The position numbers and the translations under genes were made by a program. Below, piece by piece: positions 18,975-27,795 of a stretch of DNA of 64,000 bases. Below the pieces are notes generated by a model. The model was not told the DNA's origin. It saw nothing but the letters and a program-made list of their open reading frames with translations, and made no database searches. Source of the stretch: Streptomyces sp. yr375 (GTDB lineage: Bacteria; Actinomycetota; Actinomycetes; Streptomycetales; Streptomycetaceae); the NCBI RefSeq assembly GCF_900110755.1, contig NZ_FOFF01000001.1:186001-250000 (forward strand). Direction: 5' to 3'. Position 1 is the first letter of the stretch. Each line of letters opens with the position of its first letter.

Positions 18975-19640
18975 CTACCGCCGCGCGTAGCGGGCGGTGA
19001 CCTCGGTGAGGTAGGCGCGCAGCATCGTCTTCGCCTCGTCGAGGAGGGCCGTGTCGCCCTCCGGGGCGCGGCGGAAGGCCTCCTGGGCGAGGGCGTCGGC
19101 GGTGAGGATCGCGGCGTGGCAGGCCCGGGCCAGGTCCGCGTCGTCCCGTACGACGCCCAGCGCCAGCAGGACCCGGCGGATCCCGTCGGCCATCCGGCGC
19201 TTGTGCTCGCGGTCCGCCGCCCGGGTCCGCTCGGTCAGCCCGCTGCCGAACCACAGGGCGCGGAAGCCGTGTTCGGTGCGGTAGACGCCGGCGTACGTGT
19301 CGATCAGCACGCCCACCGGATCGTCCCACCGGCCCTCCGCCGCAGCCGCCCCCGCCAGGTCGTCCATGACGGCTTCCAGACGGGCGAAGTAGCCCGCCGC
19401 CAGGGCGTCGATGATCGCGCCACGGTCGGGGAGGTACTGGTACAGCGAGCCGACCGACACCTTCGCCTCCGCCGCCACCCGCGTCGTGGTGAGCGCCTCG
19501 ACGCCCTCCCCGACCAGGATCCGCTCGGCGGCCTCCAGCACCAGGGCCAGCCGCGCCTTGCTGCGCGCCTGCCGGGGAGTACGGCGCAGGGGAGCGCCGG
19601 AAGCGCCACCGCCCGGGCCCGCGGTCTCCTGGGGGACCAA
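18975..19640 (-). CDS. TetR-family transcriptional regulator
   Basis: 221 aa from a TTG start that is well supported by GGAGG seven bases upstream. The N-terminal helix-turn-helix is at about residues 25-70 (ALTTTRVAAEAKVSVGSLYQYLPDRGAIIDALAAGY), followed by an all-helical ligand domain. It is divergent from the aldolase/kinase operon, and the 58-bp gap between them holds a perfect inverted repeat that overlaps both starts. The simplest reading is a repressor of itself and of the aldolase/kinase genes, induced by a sugar or sugar phosphate. The ligand is unknown. Confidence 0.92.
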   Translation of the reverse strand: MVPQETAGPGGGASGAPLRRTPRQARSKARLALVLEAAERILVGEGVEALTTTRVAAEAKVSVGSLYQYLPDRGAIIDALAAGYFARLEAVMDDLAGAAAAEGRWDDPVGVLIDTYAGVYRTEHGFRALWFGSGLTERTRAADREHKRRMADGIRRVLLALGVVRDDADLARACHAAILTADALAQEAFRRAPEGDTALLDEAKTMLRAYLTEVTARYARR

Positions 19641-19652
19641 GGAACTGCCTCC

Positions 19653-19681
19653 AAACCTGAACGTGACTTTGTTTCAGGTTT
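19653..19681. promoter_or_regulatory. Probable TetR operator, perfect 9-bp inverted repeat
   Basis: AAACCTGAA at 19653-19661 and TTCAGGTTT at 19673-19681 are exact inverted copies separated by 11 bp, lying between the TetR TTG start and the aldolase ATG. The right arm runs into a TACGCT that could serve as the -10 of the aldolase promoter, so bound regulator would block initiation. Binding by the adjacent TetR is inferred from position. Confidence 0.75.
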
Positions 19682-19698
19682 ACGCTACCTTCGCGCCC

Positions 19699-20385
19699 AT
19701 GACCGCCTCAAGCTCGGCGCTGGGTCAGGAGCGGGCCGCCGTCGCGGACGCCTGCCGGCGTCTGGGGGCCGAAGGCCTCCTCATCGGCACGGCCGGGAAC
19801 GTGAGCGTGCGCGTCGAGGACCGGGTCGCGATCACCGCGACCGGAGCGGTCCTCGCCCGGCTCACCCCGGACCAGGTGACCGTGGTCGACCTCGACGGGA
19901 CGATCGTCGCCGGGACCCTGCGCCCGACCTCGGAACTGGACCTGCACCTCGGCGTCTACCGCCGCCACGGCACCGGCGCGGTCGTCCACACGCACGCCCC
20001 GATGGCCACCGCCGTCTCCTGCGTGCTAGACGAACTGCCCTGTATCCACTACCAGTTGCTCGCCCTCGGCGGCACCGTGCGGGTCGCCCCGTACGCCACC
20101 TTCGGCACCCCCGAACTCGCCGAGTCGGTGCTCACCGCGCTCGAGGGCCGCAGCGCCGCCCTCATGGCGAACCACGGCGCGCTCACCCACGGCACGACCC
20201 TCGACAAGGCCGTGGAGAACGCGCTGCTCCTCGAATGGGCCTGCGGGCTCTACCAGCGCGCCGCCGCCATGGGCCGCCCCCACTTCCTCGACGAACGGCA
20301 GCAACTCGCGGTGATCGAGGCCGCGATCGCCCGCGACTACGGAACCACCCACCCCGTTCCACCCGCGCAGGAGGAAACCCGATGA
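19699..20385 (+). CDS. Class II aldolase/adducin family protein (fuculose-/ribulose-phosphate aldolase or epimerase type)
   Basis: 228 aa from ATG 19699. Residues near 30-40 carry GTAGNVSVR of the phosphate-binding region. HTHAP near 97-101 supplies two zinc His residues, with the acidic residue and third His expected downstream (ANHGAL). The length matches FucA/AraD proteins. No ribosome site precedes the ATG, and TACGCT lies 12 bp upstream, so the message may be nearly leaderless. The stop overlaps the kinase ATG (ATGA). The pair fits phosphorylation of a ketose followed by aldol cleavage to dihydroxyacetone phosphate plus an aldehyde, or epimerisation. The exact sugar cannot be read. Confidence 0.88.
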   Translation: MTASSSALGQERAAVADACRRLGAEGLLIGTAGNVSVRVEDRVAITATGAVLARLTPDQVTVVDLDGTIVAGTLRPTSELDLHLGVYRRHGTGAVVHTHAPMATAVSCVLDELPCIHYQLLALGGTVRVAPYATFGTPELAESVLTALEGRSAALMANHGALTHGTTLDKAVENALLLEWACGLYQRAAAMGRPHFLDERQQLAVIEAAIARDYGTTHPVPPAQEETR

Positions 20386-21311
20386 AGGTCTTCACGATGG
20401 GTGTGCATGTGCTCGACGTGCTGGTGCGGCCGGTCGAGGAGATACCCGAGGGGCAGGGCGCGACGCTCGTCGACGACATCCGGATGACCGCCGCCGGGAC
20501 CGCGGGCGGCACCGCCCTCACCCTCGCCAAGCTGGGCGCGGAGGTGCGCAGCGCCGGCGCCATCGGCTCCGACCCGACCGGCGACATGCTGGTCCAACTG
20601 CTCGAACGGGCCGGTGTCGACACCGAGTTCCTGGTCCGCCGCAGCGACACCGCGACCTCCGCGAGCGTCCTGCCGATCCGGCCCAACGGGGACCGACCCT
20701 CGCTGCACCTGCTCGGCGCGAACATCACCTACGGCCTCGACGACGTCCCCTGGGACGCCCTCGCCGAAGCCACCCATCTGCACCTGGGCGGACCGGAGTT
20801 GATCGGCGTCGACGTCGCGACGCGCATCCTGTCGTACGCCAGGGAACACGGCGTCGTGACCTCCGTGGACCTGCTCGCCCCCGGTGTCCTCGGCAGCTTC
20901 GAGCAGGTGGCGGCGGCCCTGCCGTACATCGATCATCTGCTGCCCAACGAGGACCAGGTGCTCGGCTTCACCGGCGAGAGCGACCTGCTGACAGGAGCCC
21001 GCAAGCTGCTCGACGCCGGCGCGGGCGTCGTCGCCGTCACGCGCGGCGGCGAGGGCGCGCTCGTGGTGACGGCGGACGGCGCGGAACCGGTGCCCGCCTT
21101 CGTGATCGACGTCGTCGACACCACCGGGTGCGGCGACGCGTTCTCGGCGGGCTATCTGCGGGGCGTGAGCCTGGGCCGCACACCGGGCGACGCCGCCGTG
21201 CTCGGCAGCGCCGCCGCGGCGCTCGTCGCGCAGGGGCTCGGCAGCGACCACGGCGACTTCGACCTCACGGCCGCCGACACCTTCGCGGCAACAGCCAAGC
21301 CCCGCACCTGA
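20382..21311 (+). CDS. PfkB-family carbohydrate kinase
   Basis: 309 aa, ATG after GGAGG and overlapping the aldolase stop by four bases. The N-terminal GG region (AAGTAGGTALTLAKLGAEV) and the C-terminal signature DVVDTTGCGDAFSAGYL, with the catalytic Asp and anion hole, are intact, and LLPNEDQVLGFTG is the usual PfkB mid motif. It likely phosphorylates the sugar whose phosphate is the substrate of the coupled aldolase. The substrate is not inferable from sequence alone. The operon ends 33 bp before the convergent hydroxyacyl-CoA dehydrogenase gene, with no clear terminator in between. Confidence 0.92.
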   Translation: MKVFTMGVHVLDVLVRPVEEIPEGQGATLVDDIRMTAAGTAGGTALTLAKLGAEVRSAGAIGSDPTGDMLVQLLERAGVDTEFLVRRSDTATSASVLPIRPNGDRPSLHLLGANITYGLDDVPWDALAEATHLHLGGPELIGVDVATRILSYAREHGVVTSVDLLAPGVLGSFEQVAAALPYIDHLLPNEDQVLGFTGESDLLTGARKLLDAGAGVVAVTRGGEGALVVTADGAEPVPAFVIDVVDTTGCGDAFSAGYLRGVSLGRTPGDAAVLGSAAAALVAQGLGSDHGDFDLTAADTFAATAKPRT

Positions 21312-21344
21312 GTTGACGATGGATCAGTTGTCGTTCGGGTGGCC

Positions 21345-22250
21345 TCAGTTGACCTTCGCGGGGACTTTGCGCGGCTCCGAGTGGTCGTGGAAGCCGCGGC
21401 CGGACTTCCGGCCGAGCAGTCCCGCCTCCACCATGCGCAGCAGCAGCGGCGGCGGGGCGTGCAGCGGGTCCTTGAAGTCCGCGTACATCGCCTCGGCGAT
21501 GGCCGTGAGGGTGTCCAGGCCGATCAGATCGGCCAGGCTCAGCGGGCCCATCGGGTGGGCGCAGCCCAGGACCATGCCGGTGTCGATGTCCTCCGCCGAG
21601 GCGTGACCCGACTCCAGCATCCGGATCGCCGACAGGAGATACGGCACGAGCAGCGCGTTGACCACGAAGCCGGCCCGGTCCTGCGCCCGGATCACCTTCT
21701 TGCCCAGCACCTCCGTGACGAACTCCTCGGCCCGCACCTGAGTCTGAGGGGCCGTCAGCAGCGACGGCACGATCTCCACCAGCTCCAGCACCGGCACCGG
21801 GTTGAAGAAGTGCACGCCGATCACCTGGTGCGGGCGGGTGGTGGCCATGCCCAGCTTCATGATGGGCAGGGAGGAGGTGTTCGACGCGAGCAGCGCGTCC
21901 TCCCGGACGACGATCCGGTCGAGCTCGGTGAACAGCTCGCACTTCACCTTCTCGTCCTCCGTCGCCGCCTCCACCACCAGATCCCGGTCGGCGAAGTCCG
22001 TCAGATCGGCGGAGACCCGCACCCGGTTGAGCGCGGCCTCACGGTCCGCCCAGGAGAGCTTGCCGCGCCGTACGCCCCGGTCGAGCGAGCCGGCGATCCG
22101 GGCGTGACCGGCCTCGGCCGCGCCCGGGCTCACCTCGTGCACGACGACGTCCAGACCGGCCCGGGCGCAGACCTCGGCGATGCCCGCGCCCATCAGCCCG
22201 CAGCCGACGACCCCGACCCTGCGTATGTCCGCGCCCGGCCCGGTGCTCAC
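21345..22250 (-). CDS. 3-hydroxyacyl-CoA (3-hydroxybutyryl-CoA) dehydrogenase
   Basis: 301 aa from a GTG that overlaps the upstream acyl-CoA dehydrogenase stop (GTGA). The Rossmann motif GCGLMGAGIAEV is at about residues 15-26, the catalytic His is in GVHFFNPVPVLELVE, and the C-terminal helical dimer domain reads VPYLLSAIRMLE and AHPMGPLSLADLIGLD. Length fits FadB2/Hbd-type single-function enzymes. It oxidises a (3S)-hydroxyacyl-CoA with NAD and would act late in the CoA-ester degradation route set up by the acyl-CoA ligase and acyl-CoA dehydrogenase in the same run of genes. Confidence 0.93.
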   Translation of the reverse strand: MSTGPGADIRRVGVVGCGLMGAGIAEVCARAGLDVVVHEVSPGAAEAGHARIAGSLDRGVRRGKLSWADREAALNRVRVSADLTDFADRDLVVEAATEDEKVKCELFTELDRIVVREDALLASNTSSLPIMKLGMATTRPHQVIGVHFFNPVPVLELVEIVPSLLTAPQTQVRAEEFVTEVLGKKVIRAQDRAGFVVNALLVPYLLSAIRMLESGHASAEDIDTGMVLGCAHPMGPLSLADLIGLDTLTAIAEAMYADFKDPLHAPPPLLLRMVEAGLLGRKSGRGFHDHSEPRKVPAKVN

Positions 22251-23437
22251 CGGAACGCCGCCTGGCCCGTCAGGGACTGGCCGATCACCAGCGTGTGCAT
22301 CTCGACCGTGCCCTCGTAGGTGAGGATCGACTCCAGGTTGTTGGCGTGCCGGATGACCGGGTACTCCAGCGAGATGCCGTTCGCGCCCATGATCGTGCGC
22401 GAGGTGCGGCAGATCTCCAGCGCCGTACGCGTGTTGTTGAGCTTGCCGTAGCTGACCTGCTCGGGCCGCAGCCCGCGGTCGTCCTTGATCCGGCCGAGGT
22501 GCAGCGCCAGCAGCGTGCCCTTGTTCAGTTCGAGGGACATGTCGGTCAACTTGGCCTGGGTGAGCTGGAATCCGCTGATCGGACGGCCGAACTGGACCCG
22601 GTCGCCGGCGTAGGACAGCGCCGTGCGGAAGGCGGAGCGCGCCGCGCCCATCGCACCCCACGCGATGCCGTACCGGGCCTCGTTGAGGCAGGACAGCGGA
22701 CCGCGCAGCCCCCGCACCTCCGGCAGCACGGCCGTCGCCGGCAGCCGTACGGAGTCCAGGACCAGCTCGCTCGTCACCGACGCCCGCAGCGACATCTTGT
22801 GCTTGATGGCCGGCGCGGAGAAGCCGGGGGAGTCGGTGGGGACGACGAAGCCGCGGACGCCGTCGTCGGTGCGGGCCCAGACCACGGCGACGTCGGCGAC
22901 CGAACCGTTCGTGATCCACATCTTGCGGCCGTCGAGGATCCAGTCGTCGCCGTCCCGGCGGGCCGCGGTGCGCATGCTGCCCGGGTCCGAGCCGGAGTCG
23001 GGCTCGGTGAGGCCGAAGCAGCCGATCGCGGTGCCCGCGGCCAGCCGCGGCAGCCACTCCTGCTTCTGCTCCTCGGAGCCGAAGGCGTGGATGGCGTACA
23101 TCGCCAGCGAGCCCTGCACCGAGACCAGGGACCGCAGCCCCGAGTCGGACGCCTCCAGCTCCAGACAGGCGAGGCCGTAGTCGACCGCGCTCATCCCCGC
23201 GCAGCCGTAGCCCTCCAGGTGCATGCCCAGCAGGCCGAGTTCGCCGAGCTCCTTGGCGAGCCCGCGAATGTCGTCGATCTCCCCCCGCTCGAACCAGTCG
23301 GCGATGAACGGGTCGACGCGCCGGTCGCAGAAGGTGCGGACCGCGTCGCGTACGGCGCGCTCGTCCGGGGTGAGCAGGCTGTCGAGTTCGAGGAGGTCGA
23401 GGGGGTCGGCCGGGCGCCCGGCGTGCGGTGTGTGCAT
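22247..23437 (-). CDS. Acyl-CoA dehydrogenase, glutaryl-CoA-dehydrogenase-like
   Basis: 396 aa, ATG start. The FAD and substrate motifs are CFGLTEPDSGSDPG and KMWITNGSVADVAVVWA, and the catalytic Glu is E375 in the YEGT motif. The stretch LRSLVSVQGSLAMYAIHAFGS resembles the glutaryl-CoA dehydrogenase branch, which uses a conserved Arg in that region to bind the distal carboxylate. It lies between a dehydrogenase and a hydroxyacyl-CoA dehydrogenase, so a dicarboxyl- or ring-derived acyl-CoA is a reasonable substrate. Decarboxylation is not certain. Confidence 0.92.
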   Translation of the reverse strand: MHTPHAGRPADPLDLLELDSLLTPDERAVRDAVRTFCDRRVDPFIADWFERGEIDDIRGLAKELGELGLLGMHLEGYGCAGMSAVDYGLACLELEASDSGLRSLVSVQGSLAMYAIHAFGSEEQKQEWLPRLAAGTAIGCFGLTEPDSGSDPGSMRTAARRDGDDWILDGRKMWITNGSVADVAVVWARTDDGVRGFVVPTDSPGFSAPAIKHKMSLRASVTSELVLDSVRLPATAVLPEVRGLRGPLSCLNEARYGIAWGAMGAARSAFRTALSYAGDRVQFGRPISGFQLTQAKLTDMSLELNKGTLLALHLGRIKDDRGLRPEQVSYGKLNNTRTALEICRTSRTIMGANGISLEYPVIRHANNLESILTYEGTVEMHTLVIGQSLTGQAAFR

Positions 23438-23476
23438 CGGTGTCTCCTTAGGTCTTCGCTCAAGTCTTCGCTGGGG

Positions 23477-24592
23477 TCAGGCCGTCGGGCTGATGACGAA
23501 GTTGCTGAAGCCGCCGTTGCGCTCGGCGATCCCGCCGATGGCGTCGTTGACCTGCTCCAGCGGGTACACGTGGTGCTCCAGCGGGCTCAGGTCCAGCAGG
23601 CCGGCCTCCGCCAGGTCGGCCATGGCCTGCCCCTCGCCGGCGGTGAACCAGGCGGAGCCGATCAGCCGCAGTTGCTGGTCCATCATCCGGTGGATGTCGA
23701 TCGGCAGATCGCCGGCGACGGCGCCGATGTTGACGGCGATGCCGCCGCGCGCCATCGCCCGCATACCGGCCCGGAAGGTCTCGTGCGGGGCGCCCGGACC
23801 GAGGGCGTCGATGTAGATGTCGACGCCGTAGCCGTCGGTCTCCTGGTGGATCCACTCGTCGAGCGGGCCCTCGTCCAGGGAGTGCAGCCGCAGCCGGTCG
23901 CCGCCCGCCAGCTTGCCGACCTGCTCCAGCAGGGCCCGGTCGCGGCCGGTGCCGTAGACGTGGGTCAGGCCGAGGGCGGGTGCAAGGAGCGCGGCGCCGA
24001 TGCCGAGGGTGCCGCTGATGCCGTTGATCAGGACCCGCTTGCCCGGGCCCGCCCCGGCCTTGCGCAGCGCCGAGTACATCGTGCCGAGGTAGCCGAAGCG
24101 GGCCGCGGCCTCGAAGGACAGCGAGTCCGGCAGCTTCACCAGGCTGTACGCCGGGGCGATCGTGTACTCGGCCAGGCCGCCCTGGTAGCGGTCGAGCAGC
24201 TTCAGCGCGGTCGGGGAGAAGCCGAAGTACCCGGCGAAGGCGTAACTGGCGCAGTTGATCGAGTCGTTGTCGCGGCACGAGCGGCAGGAGCCGCAGGAGC
24301 GGCCCGGGTTGACGTACACCCGGTCGCCGACCTCGAAGCCCTCGACGCCCTCGCCTATCTCCTCGACGACGCCGGCCGGGTCCAGGCCGAAGATCGCCGG
24401 CAGGGTGGGCAGCGGGCTGTGCGGGAACCAGGTGGTCCACATGTTCAGGATGTTGGCGAGGTTCGGGACGATGTTGACTGCGTGGACGGTCACGCGGACA
24501 TCACCACGGCCGGGCACGGGAACGGGGAGTTCCTCGAGCTTCATCGGCTCTCCGACGTGGTGCATCCGCGCGGCTCGCATGGTCGCACTCAT
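23477..24592 (-). CDS. Zinc-binding (MDR) dehydrogenase lacking the usual catalytic-zinc residues
   Basis: 371 aa, ATG after GAGGAG. The GroES-like domain keeps all four structural-zinc cysteines (CGSCRSC plus a Cys eight residues on), and the Rossmann fold has INGISGTLGIGAALLAPALG. The normal catalytic-zinc Cys is replaced (AVNIVPNLANI) and GHE is GLD (IFGLDPAG), so a catalytic zinc is unlikely. The protein may be a reductase of quinone or enoyl type rather than a classic alcohol dehydrogenase. It heads the acyl-CoA and hydroxyacyl-CoA dehydrogenase genes. Confidence 0.88.
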   Translation of the reverse strand: MSATMRAARMHHVGEPMKLEELPVPVPGRGDVRVTVHAVNIVPNLANILNMWTTWFPHSPLPTLPAIFGLDPAGVVEEIGEGVEGFEVGDRVYVNPGRSCGSCRSCRDNDSINCASYAFAGYFGFSPTALKLLDRYQGGLAEYTIAPAYSLVKLPDSLSFEAAARFGYLGTMYSALRKAGAGPGKRVLINGISGTLGIGAALLAPALGLTHVYGTGRDRALLEQVGKLAGGDRLRLHSLDEGPLDEWIHQETDGYGVDIYIDALGPGAPHETFRAGMRAMARGGIAVNIGAVAGDLPIDIHRMMDQQLRLIGSAWFTAGEGQAMADLAEAGLLDLSPLEHHVYPLEQVNDAIGGIAERNGGFSNFVISPTA

Positions 24593-24686
24593 GGCGTCTC
24601 CTCAGGGAGGGGAGGGAGAGACGGCGCCGTCAGGGGGGCGCGGTCTCGGGGGTGAGTGGGGGTGCCGGCGCCGGGTTCGCGCCGTC

Positions 24687-24760
24687 CTCGAGCGGTGAGG
24701 CGGTGTGGCGGTGAACGGGTGGAGCGGTGTGGCGGTGGAGCGGTGCGGCGGTGCGGGGGG
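24687..24760. repeat. GGCGGTG/GAGCGGTG short direct repeats between two catabolic genes
   Basis: The 176-bp gap between the acyl-CoA ligase and the MDR dehydrogenase genes contains several imperfect copies of GAGCGGTG and GGCGGTG in a row. It is purine-rich, has no open frame of note, and no convincing terminator or promoter was seen. It is the only sizeable break in an otherwise tightly packed minus-strand gene run. Confidence 0.5.
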
Positions 24761-24768
24761 TGTGCGGG

Positions 24769-26199
24769 TCAGTCGTCCAGCAGCGTCGTCAGCCGCGCGC
24801 GCTGCAGTTTTCCGGTGGCCCCGCGCGGCAGTGCCGGCACGACGCACAGGCGTCGGGGCCATTTGTGCCGGGCCAGCCGGCCGTCCAGGTGACCGCGGAC
24901 GTCCTCCAGGGTCGGGGCGCCGGCGTCGGTGACGAGGAAGGCGGTCACGACCTCGCCCCAGACCGGGTCCGGCGCCCCCGACACCGCGATCTCGACGGCG
25001 CCGGGGAAGTCGGCGAGGGCGTTCTCGACCTCGGCCGGGTCGACGTTCTCGCCGCCGGTGATGATGGTCTCCTTGAGCCGGCCGACGACCGTGAGGCGGC
25101 CCTCGTCGTCGAACCGTCCCCGGTCACCGCTGTGGAACCAGCCCTCGGCGTCGGTCGCGGGCACCGGCCCGGCGGCGGTCCAGTACCCGGACGCCACCGA
25201 AGGGCCGCGCACCCAGATCTCGCCGGTCATGTCCACGATCGTCAGCTCGACCCCGGGGACGGGGCGGCCCGTCGAGGTCGCCGCCTCGTCCGGCGCGGAG
25301 TACGTGACCCCCGCGCTGGTCTCGGTCAGCCCGTAGGAGTTGACCACGCCGATCCCGCGGGCCCGGAACTGCTCGCGGGTGGCGGTCTGGGCCGGTGAGC
25401 CGCCCGACAGGATCCACCGCAGGGTGCCCAGGTCGCCGCCGGTGAAGCGCGGGTGGCGGGCCAGCAGGGCGGACATCGCGGGGACGGCGAACGCGCAGGT
25501 CACCTTGTGGTCGCGGACCAGGTCGGCGAACAGGTCCGGGTCGAAGCGCGGAGCCAGCACGACCGTCCCGCGCCGCGCCCAGGTGCACTGCGGCAGCCCG
25601 CCCAGGACGGCGACGTGCGCCAGCGGGGTGGCGACCAGCGCGGTGTCGTCCGTGCCGAACGGCAACCCGGCCAGCCCGCCCGCCATGCTCCGGTCCAGGT
25701 TGTCGTGGGTGAGCGCGACGCCCTTGGGACGGCCGGACGTCCCGGACGTGAACGCGATCACCGCGACGTCCGAACCGGCCGGGAAAGCGCAGTCCGGAGC
25801 CTCGGGACCCTCGTCCTCGGGATGCAGGTCCGCCCAACTCAGCCGCAGGCCCGTGCCCGCCGGGAACCCCTCGTCGGCGACCACGGCCGTCGGAGTGGTC
25901 TCCTCGCACACGACGGCCAGCTCGCCGCCCGTGACCTGCGGGTGCAGCGGGACGAGGACGGCGCCCATGCGGGTCACCGCGAACAGCGTGATCAGCGCCT
26001 CGGGCCGGGCCGCGCCCTGCATCACCACCCGGTCGCCCGCCCGCACCCCGGACTTGTCGAGCCGGGCGACCGTGCGGCGGACCGCGAGGTCCAGCTCGGC
26101 GTAGCTCCAGGAGCGGTCCTCGAAGACGAGGGCGAGCCGGGAGCCCGCCTCGGCGGCGCTGGTCACGAGGTGCGCTCCGAACCAGGAAGCGGCGGTCAT
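24769..26199 (-). CDS. AMP-forming acyl-CoA synthetase / carboxylic acid-CoA ligase
   Basis: 476 aa, ATG after GGAGG and overlapping the ferredoxin reductase stop (ATGA). ANL-superfamily motifs are in order: FTSGTSGRPKGVALTH (P-loop), SYGLTETSAG (A5), GEIWVRGPSV, HSGDRG (A7), GRLKETIITGGENVDPAEVE (A8), and the C-terminal catalytic Lys in PRGATGKLQR. It would activate the carboxylic acid product of the P450 step, or the imported substrate, to its CoA ester. At 476 aa it is shorter than many ligases but all core motifs are present. Confidence 0.93.
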   Translation of the reverse strand: MTAASWFGAHLVTSAAEAGSRLALVFEDRSWSYAELDLAVRRTVARLDKSGVRAGDRVVMQGAARPEALITLFAVTRMGAVLVPLHPQVTGGELAVVCEETTPTAVVADEGFPAGTGLRLSWADLHPEDEGPEAPDCAFPAGSDVAVIAFTSGTSGRPKGVALTHDNLDRSMAGGLAGLPFGTDDTALVATPLAHVAVLGGLPQCTWARRGTVVLAPRFDPDLFADLVRDHKVTCAFAVPAMSALLARHPRFTGGDLGTLRWILSGGSPAQTATREQFRARGIGVVNSYGLTETSAGVTYSAPDEAATSTGRPVPGVELTIVDMTGEIWVRGPSVASGYWTAAGPVPATDAEGWFHSGDRGRFDDEGRLTVVGRLKETIITGGENVDPAEVENALADFPGAVEIAVSGAPDPVWGEVVTAFLVTDAGAPTLEDVRGHLDGRLARHKWPRRLCVVPALPRGATGKLQRARLTTLLDD

Positions 26200-27452
26200 G
26201 CCCGCACCTCCGCGGCTCGCCGCGAGCGGGCGAGCCCGCCCAGCGTGGTGTCCGTCAGCTCGTCGGCCAGGACCGGTGTCTCCCGCTCCAGCAGCCGACG
26301 GGCCGCCAGATGCTCGGCGGGCCAGTCGAGCGTCTCGACGGCCACCAGCCGGCCGCCCCGGAAGGCGTACGCGGCGAGGCGCCCCGGAGCGTCGCCCGCG
26401 ACCAGCCGGACGTCGTCGGAGGGCTCCCGCAGCCCGGCTATCTGCAGTTTTACGGCACCCTGGTCGCTCCAGAACCACGGCAGGTTCCCGTACGCGGCGG
26501 CGGGCTGCCCGGCAAGCCGGCGGCCGACCAGGGCTCCCTGGTCGGTGGCGTTCTGTACGGACTCCAGCCGGACCAGGCCCGGCGCGTGCGGGTGGGGGTT
26601 GCGGGCGCAGTCGCCGACGGCGGACACCCGCGGGTCGGTGACCGAGCGGAGCTGCTCGTCGACCAGCACACCGTCGTCGACGGCGAGGCCGGCGTCCCGC
26701 GCCAGCTCGTCGCGGGGGACCGCGCCGATGCCGTACACCACCAGGTCGGCGGGGAGGGTCCCGGCCGACGTCACGACCTGCCGGACCCGGTCCGTGCCCT
26801 CGATCGCCCGGACGGCGGTCCCGGTGCGGACGGTGACCCCGGACTCCTCGTGCCGCTGCCGCAGATGCTGCGCGACCTGCGGGGAGACGGCCCGGCCGAG
26901 CAGCCGGTCGGCGAGTTCGACGACGGTCACCCGTGCGCCGCGCGACCGGGCCACCTGGGCGAGTTCCAGCCCGATGAAGCCGCCGCCGATGACGACCACG
27001 TCCCGTGCCGTCGTCAGGGCCCGGCCGACGGCCAGGGCGTCGTCCAGCGAGCGCACGGCGTGCACGCCGGCCAGATCGGCGCCGGGGACGGGCAGCGGCC
27101 GGTTGCGGGCGCCGGTCGCCAGCACCAGGTGGGCGTAGGACACGCTCAGTCCGGCGCGGGTGTGGACGGTGCGGGCGGCGGTGTCCAGGGCGACCACGTC
27201 GTCACCGAGCCGCAACTCGATGTCCCGCTCGCCGTAGAAGGACTCCGGGACCAGCGAGACCCGCAGGTCGTCCGGCTCGGTGTGCGCCTTCTTGGACAAC
27301 GGCGGCCGCTGGTACGGCAGATGGGGCTCGTCGGTGAACACGGTGACCGGGCCGTCGTAGCCGCCGGCGCGCAGCGCCGAGACGACGCTGAAGCCGGCCT
27401 GCCCGCCGCCGACCACCACGACGCCCGCCGCGCCGGGTCGGTCCGCGCTCAT
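26196..27452 (-). CDS. FAD-dependent NAD(P)H-ferredoxin reductase (P450 redox partner)
   Basis: 418 aa. Two dinucleotide-binding motifs are visible, GGGQAGFSVVSALR for FAD near residue 15 and GGGFIGLELAQVARSRGARVTVVE for NAD(P)H near 150, with the late FAD motif SAVGDCA near 270. This is the putidaredoxin-reductase/rubredoxin-reductase type. ATG overlaps the ferredoxin stop by ATGA and its own stop overlaps the acyl-CoA ligase start. Together with the adjacent [2Fe-2S] ferredoxin and P450 it makes a complete class I P450 electron chain. Confidence 0.95.
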   Translation of the reverse strand: MSADRPGAAGVVVVGGGQAGFSVVSALRAGGYDGPVTVFTDEPHLPYQRPPLSKKAHTEPDDLRVSLVPESFYGERDIELRLGDDVVALDTAARTVHTRAGLSVSYAHLVLATGARNRPLPVPGADLAGVHAVRSLDDALAVGRALTTARDVVVIGGGFIGLELAQVARSRGARVTVVELADRLLGRAVSPQVAQHLRQRHEESGVTVRTGTAVRAIEGTDRVRQVVTSAGTLPADLVVYGIGAVPRDELARDAGLAVDDGVLVDEQLRSVTDPRVSAVGDCARNPHPHAPGLVRLESVQNATDQGALVGRRLAGQPAAAYGNLPWFWSDQGAVKLQIAGLREPSDDVRLVAGDAPGRLAAYAFRGGRLVAVETLDWPAEHLAARRLLERETPVLADELTDTTLGGLARSRRAAEVRA

Positions 27453-27772
27453 ACCTGCTCCTCGGGCACGTGGACGAGCATCGGGTCGAGGGCGTCGGAG
27501 AGCCGGACCTGGCAACTGAGCCGGCTGGTGGGCCGGCGTTCGGCGGCGGTGAAGTCGAGCATCTCGTCCTCGACGTCGCCCGGCTCGCCCGCCAGTGCGG
27601 ACTGGGCGTCGTCGAGATAGACGTGACAGGTGGCGCAGGAGGCGTTGCCGCCGCACTCGGCGACGATGCCTGCGACGCCGTTCGCGACGGCCGCCTGCAT
27701 GAGCACGGTCCCCGGCGCGGCCGTGACCTTGCGTTCGGTCCCGTCGGGCAACTGGAAGATGACGGTGGGCAT
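27449..27772 (-). CDS. [2Fe-2S] ferredoxin, putidaredoxin type
   Basis: 107 aa, ATG after GGAGGA. The four cluster cysteines are at 40, 46, 49 and 87 in the arrangement C-x5-C-x2-C-x37-C, the spacing of putidaredoxin and adrenodoxin-type ferredoxins. It lies between the P450 and its reductase with an overlapping stop/start, so it is the electron carrier from the FAD reductase to the P450. Confidence 0.95.
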   Translation of the reverse strand: MPTVIFQLPDGTERKVTAAPGTVLMQAAVANGVAGIVAECGGNASCATCHVYLDDAQSALAGEPGDVEDEMLDFTAAERRPTSRLSCQVRLSDALDPMLVHVPEEQV

Positions 27773-27795
27773 GGAGTCCTCCGGAAGGGGACGGC

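Noticed and set aside
16905..20381. Possible long N-terminal extension of the PfkB kinase
   Set aside because: The frame is open through eccC only by GC bias. The kinase family starts at the ATG 20382 with a GGAGG site.
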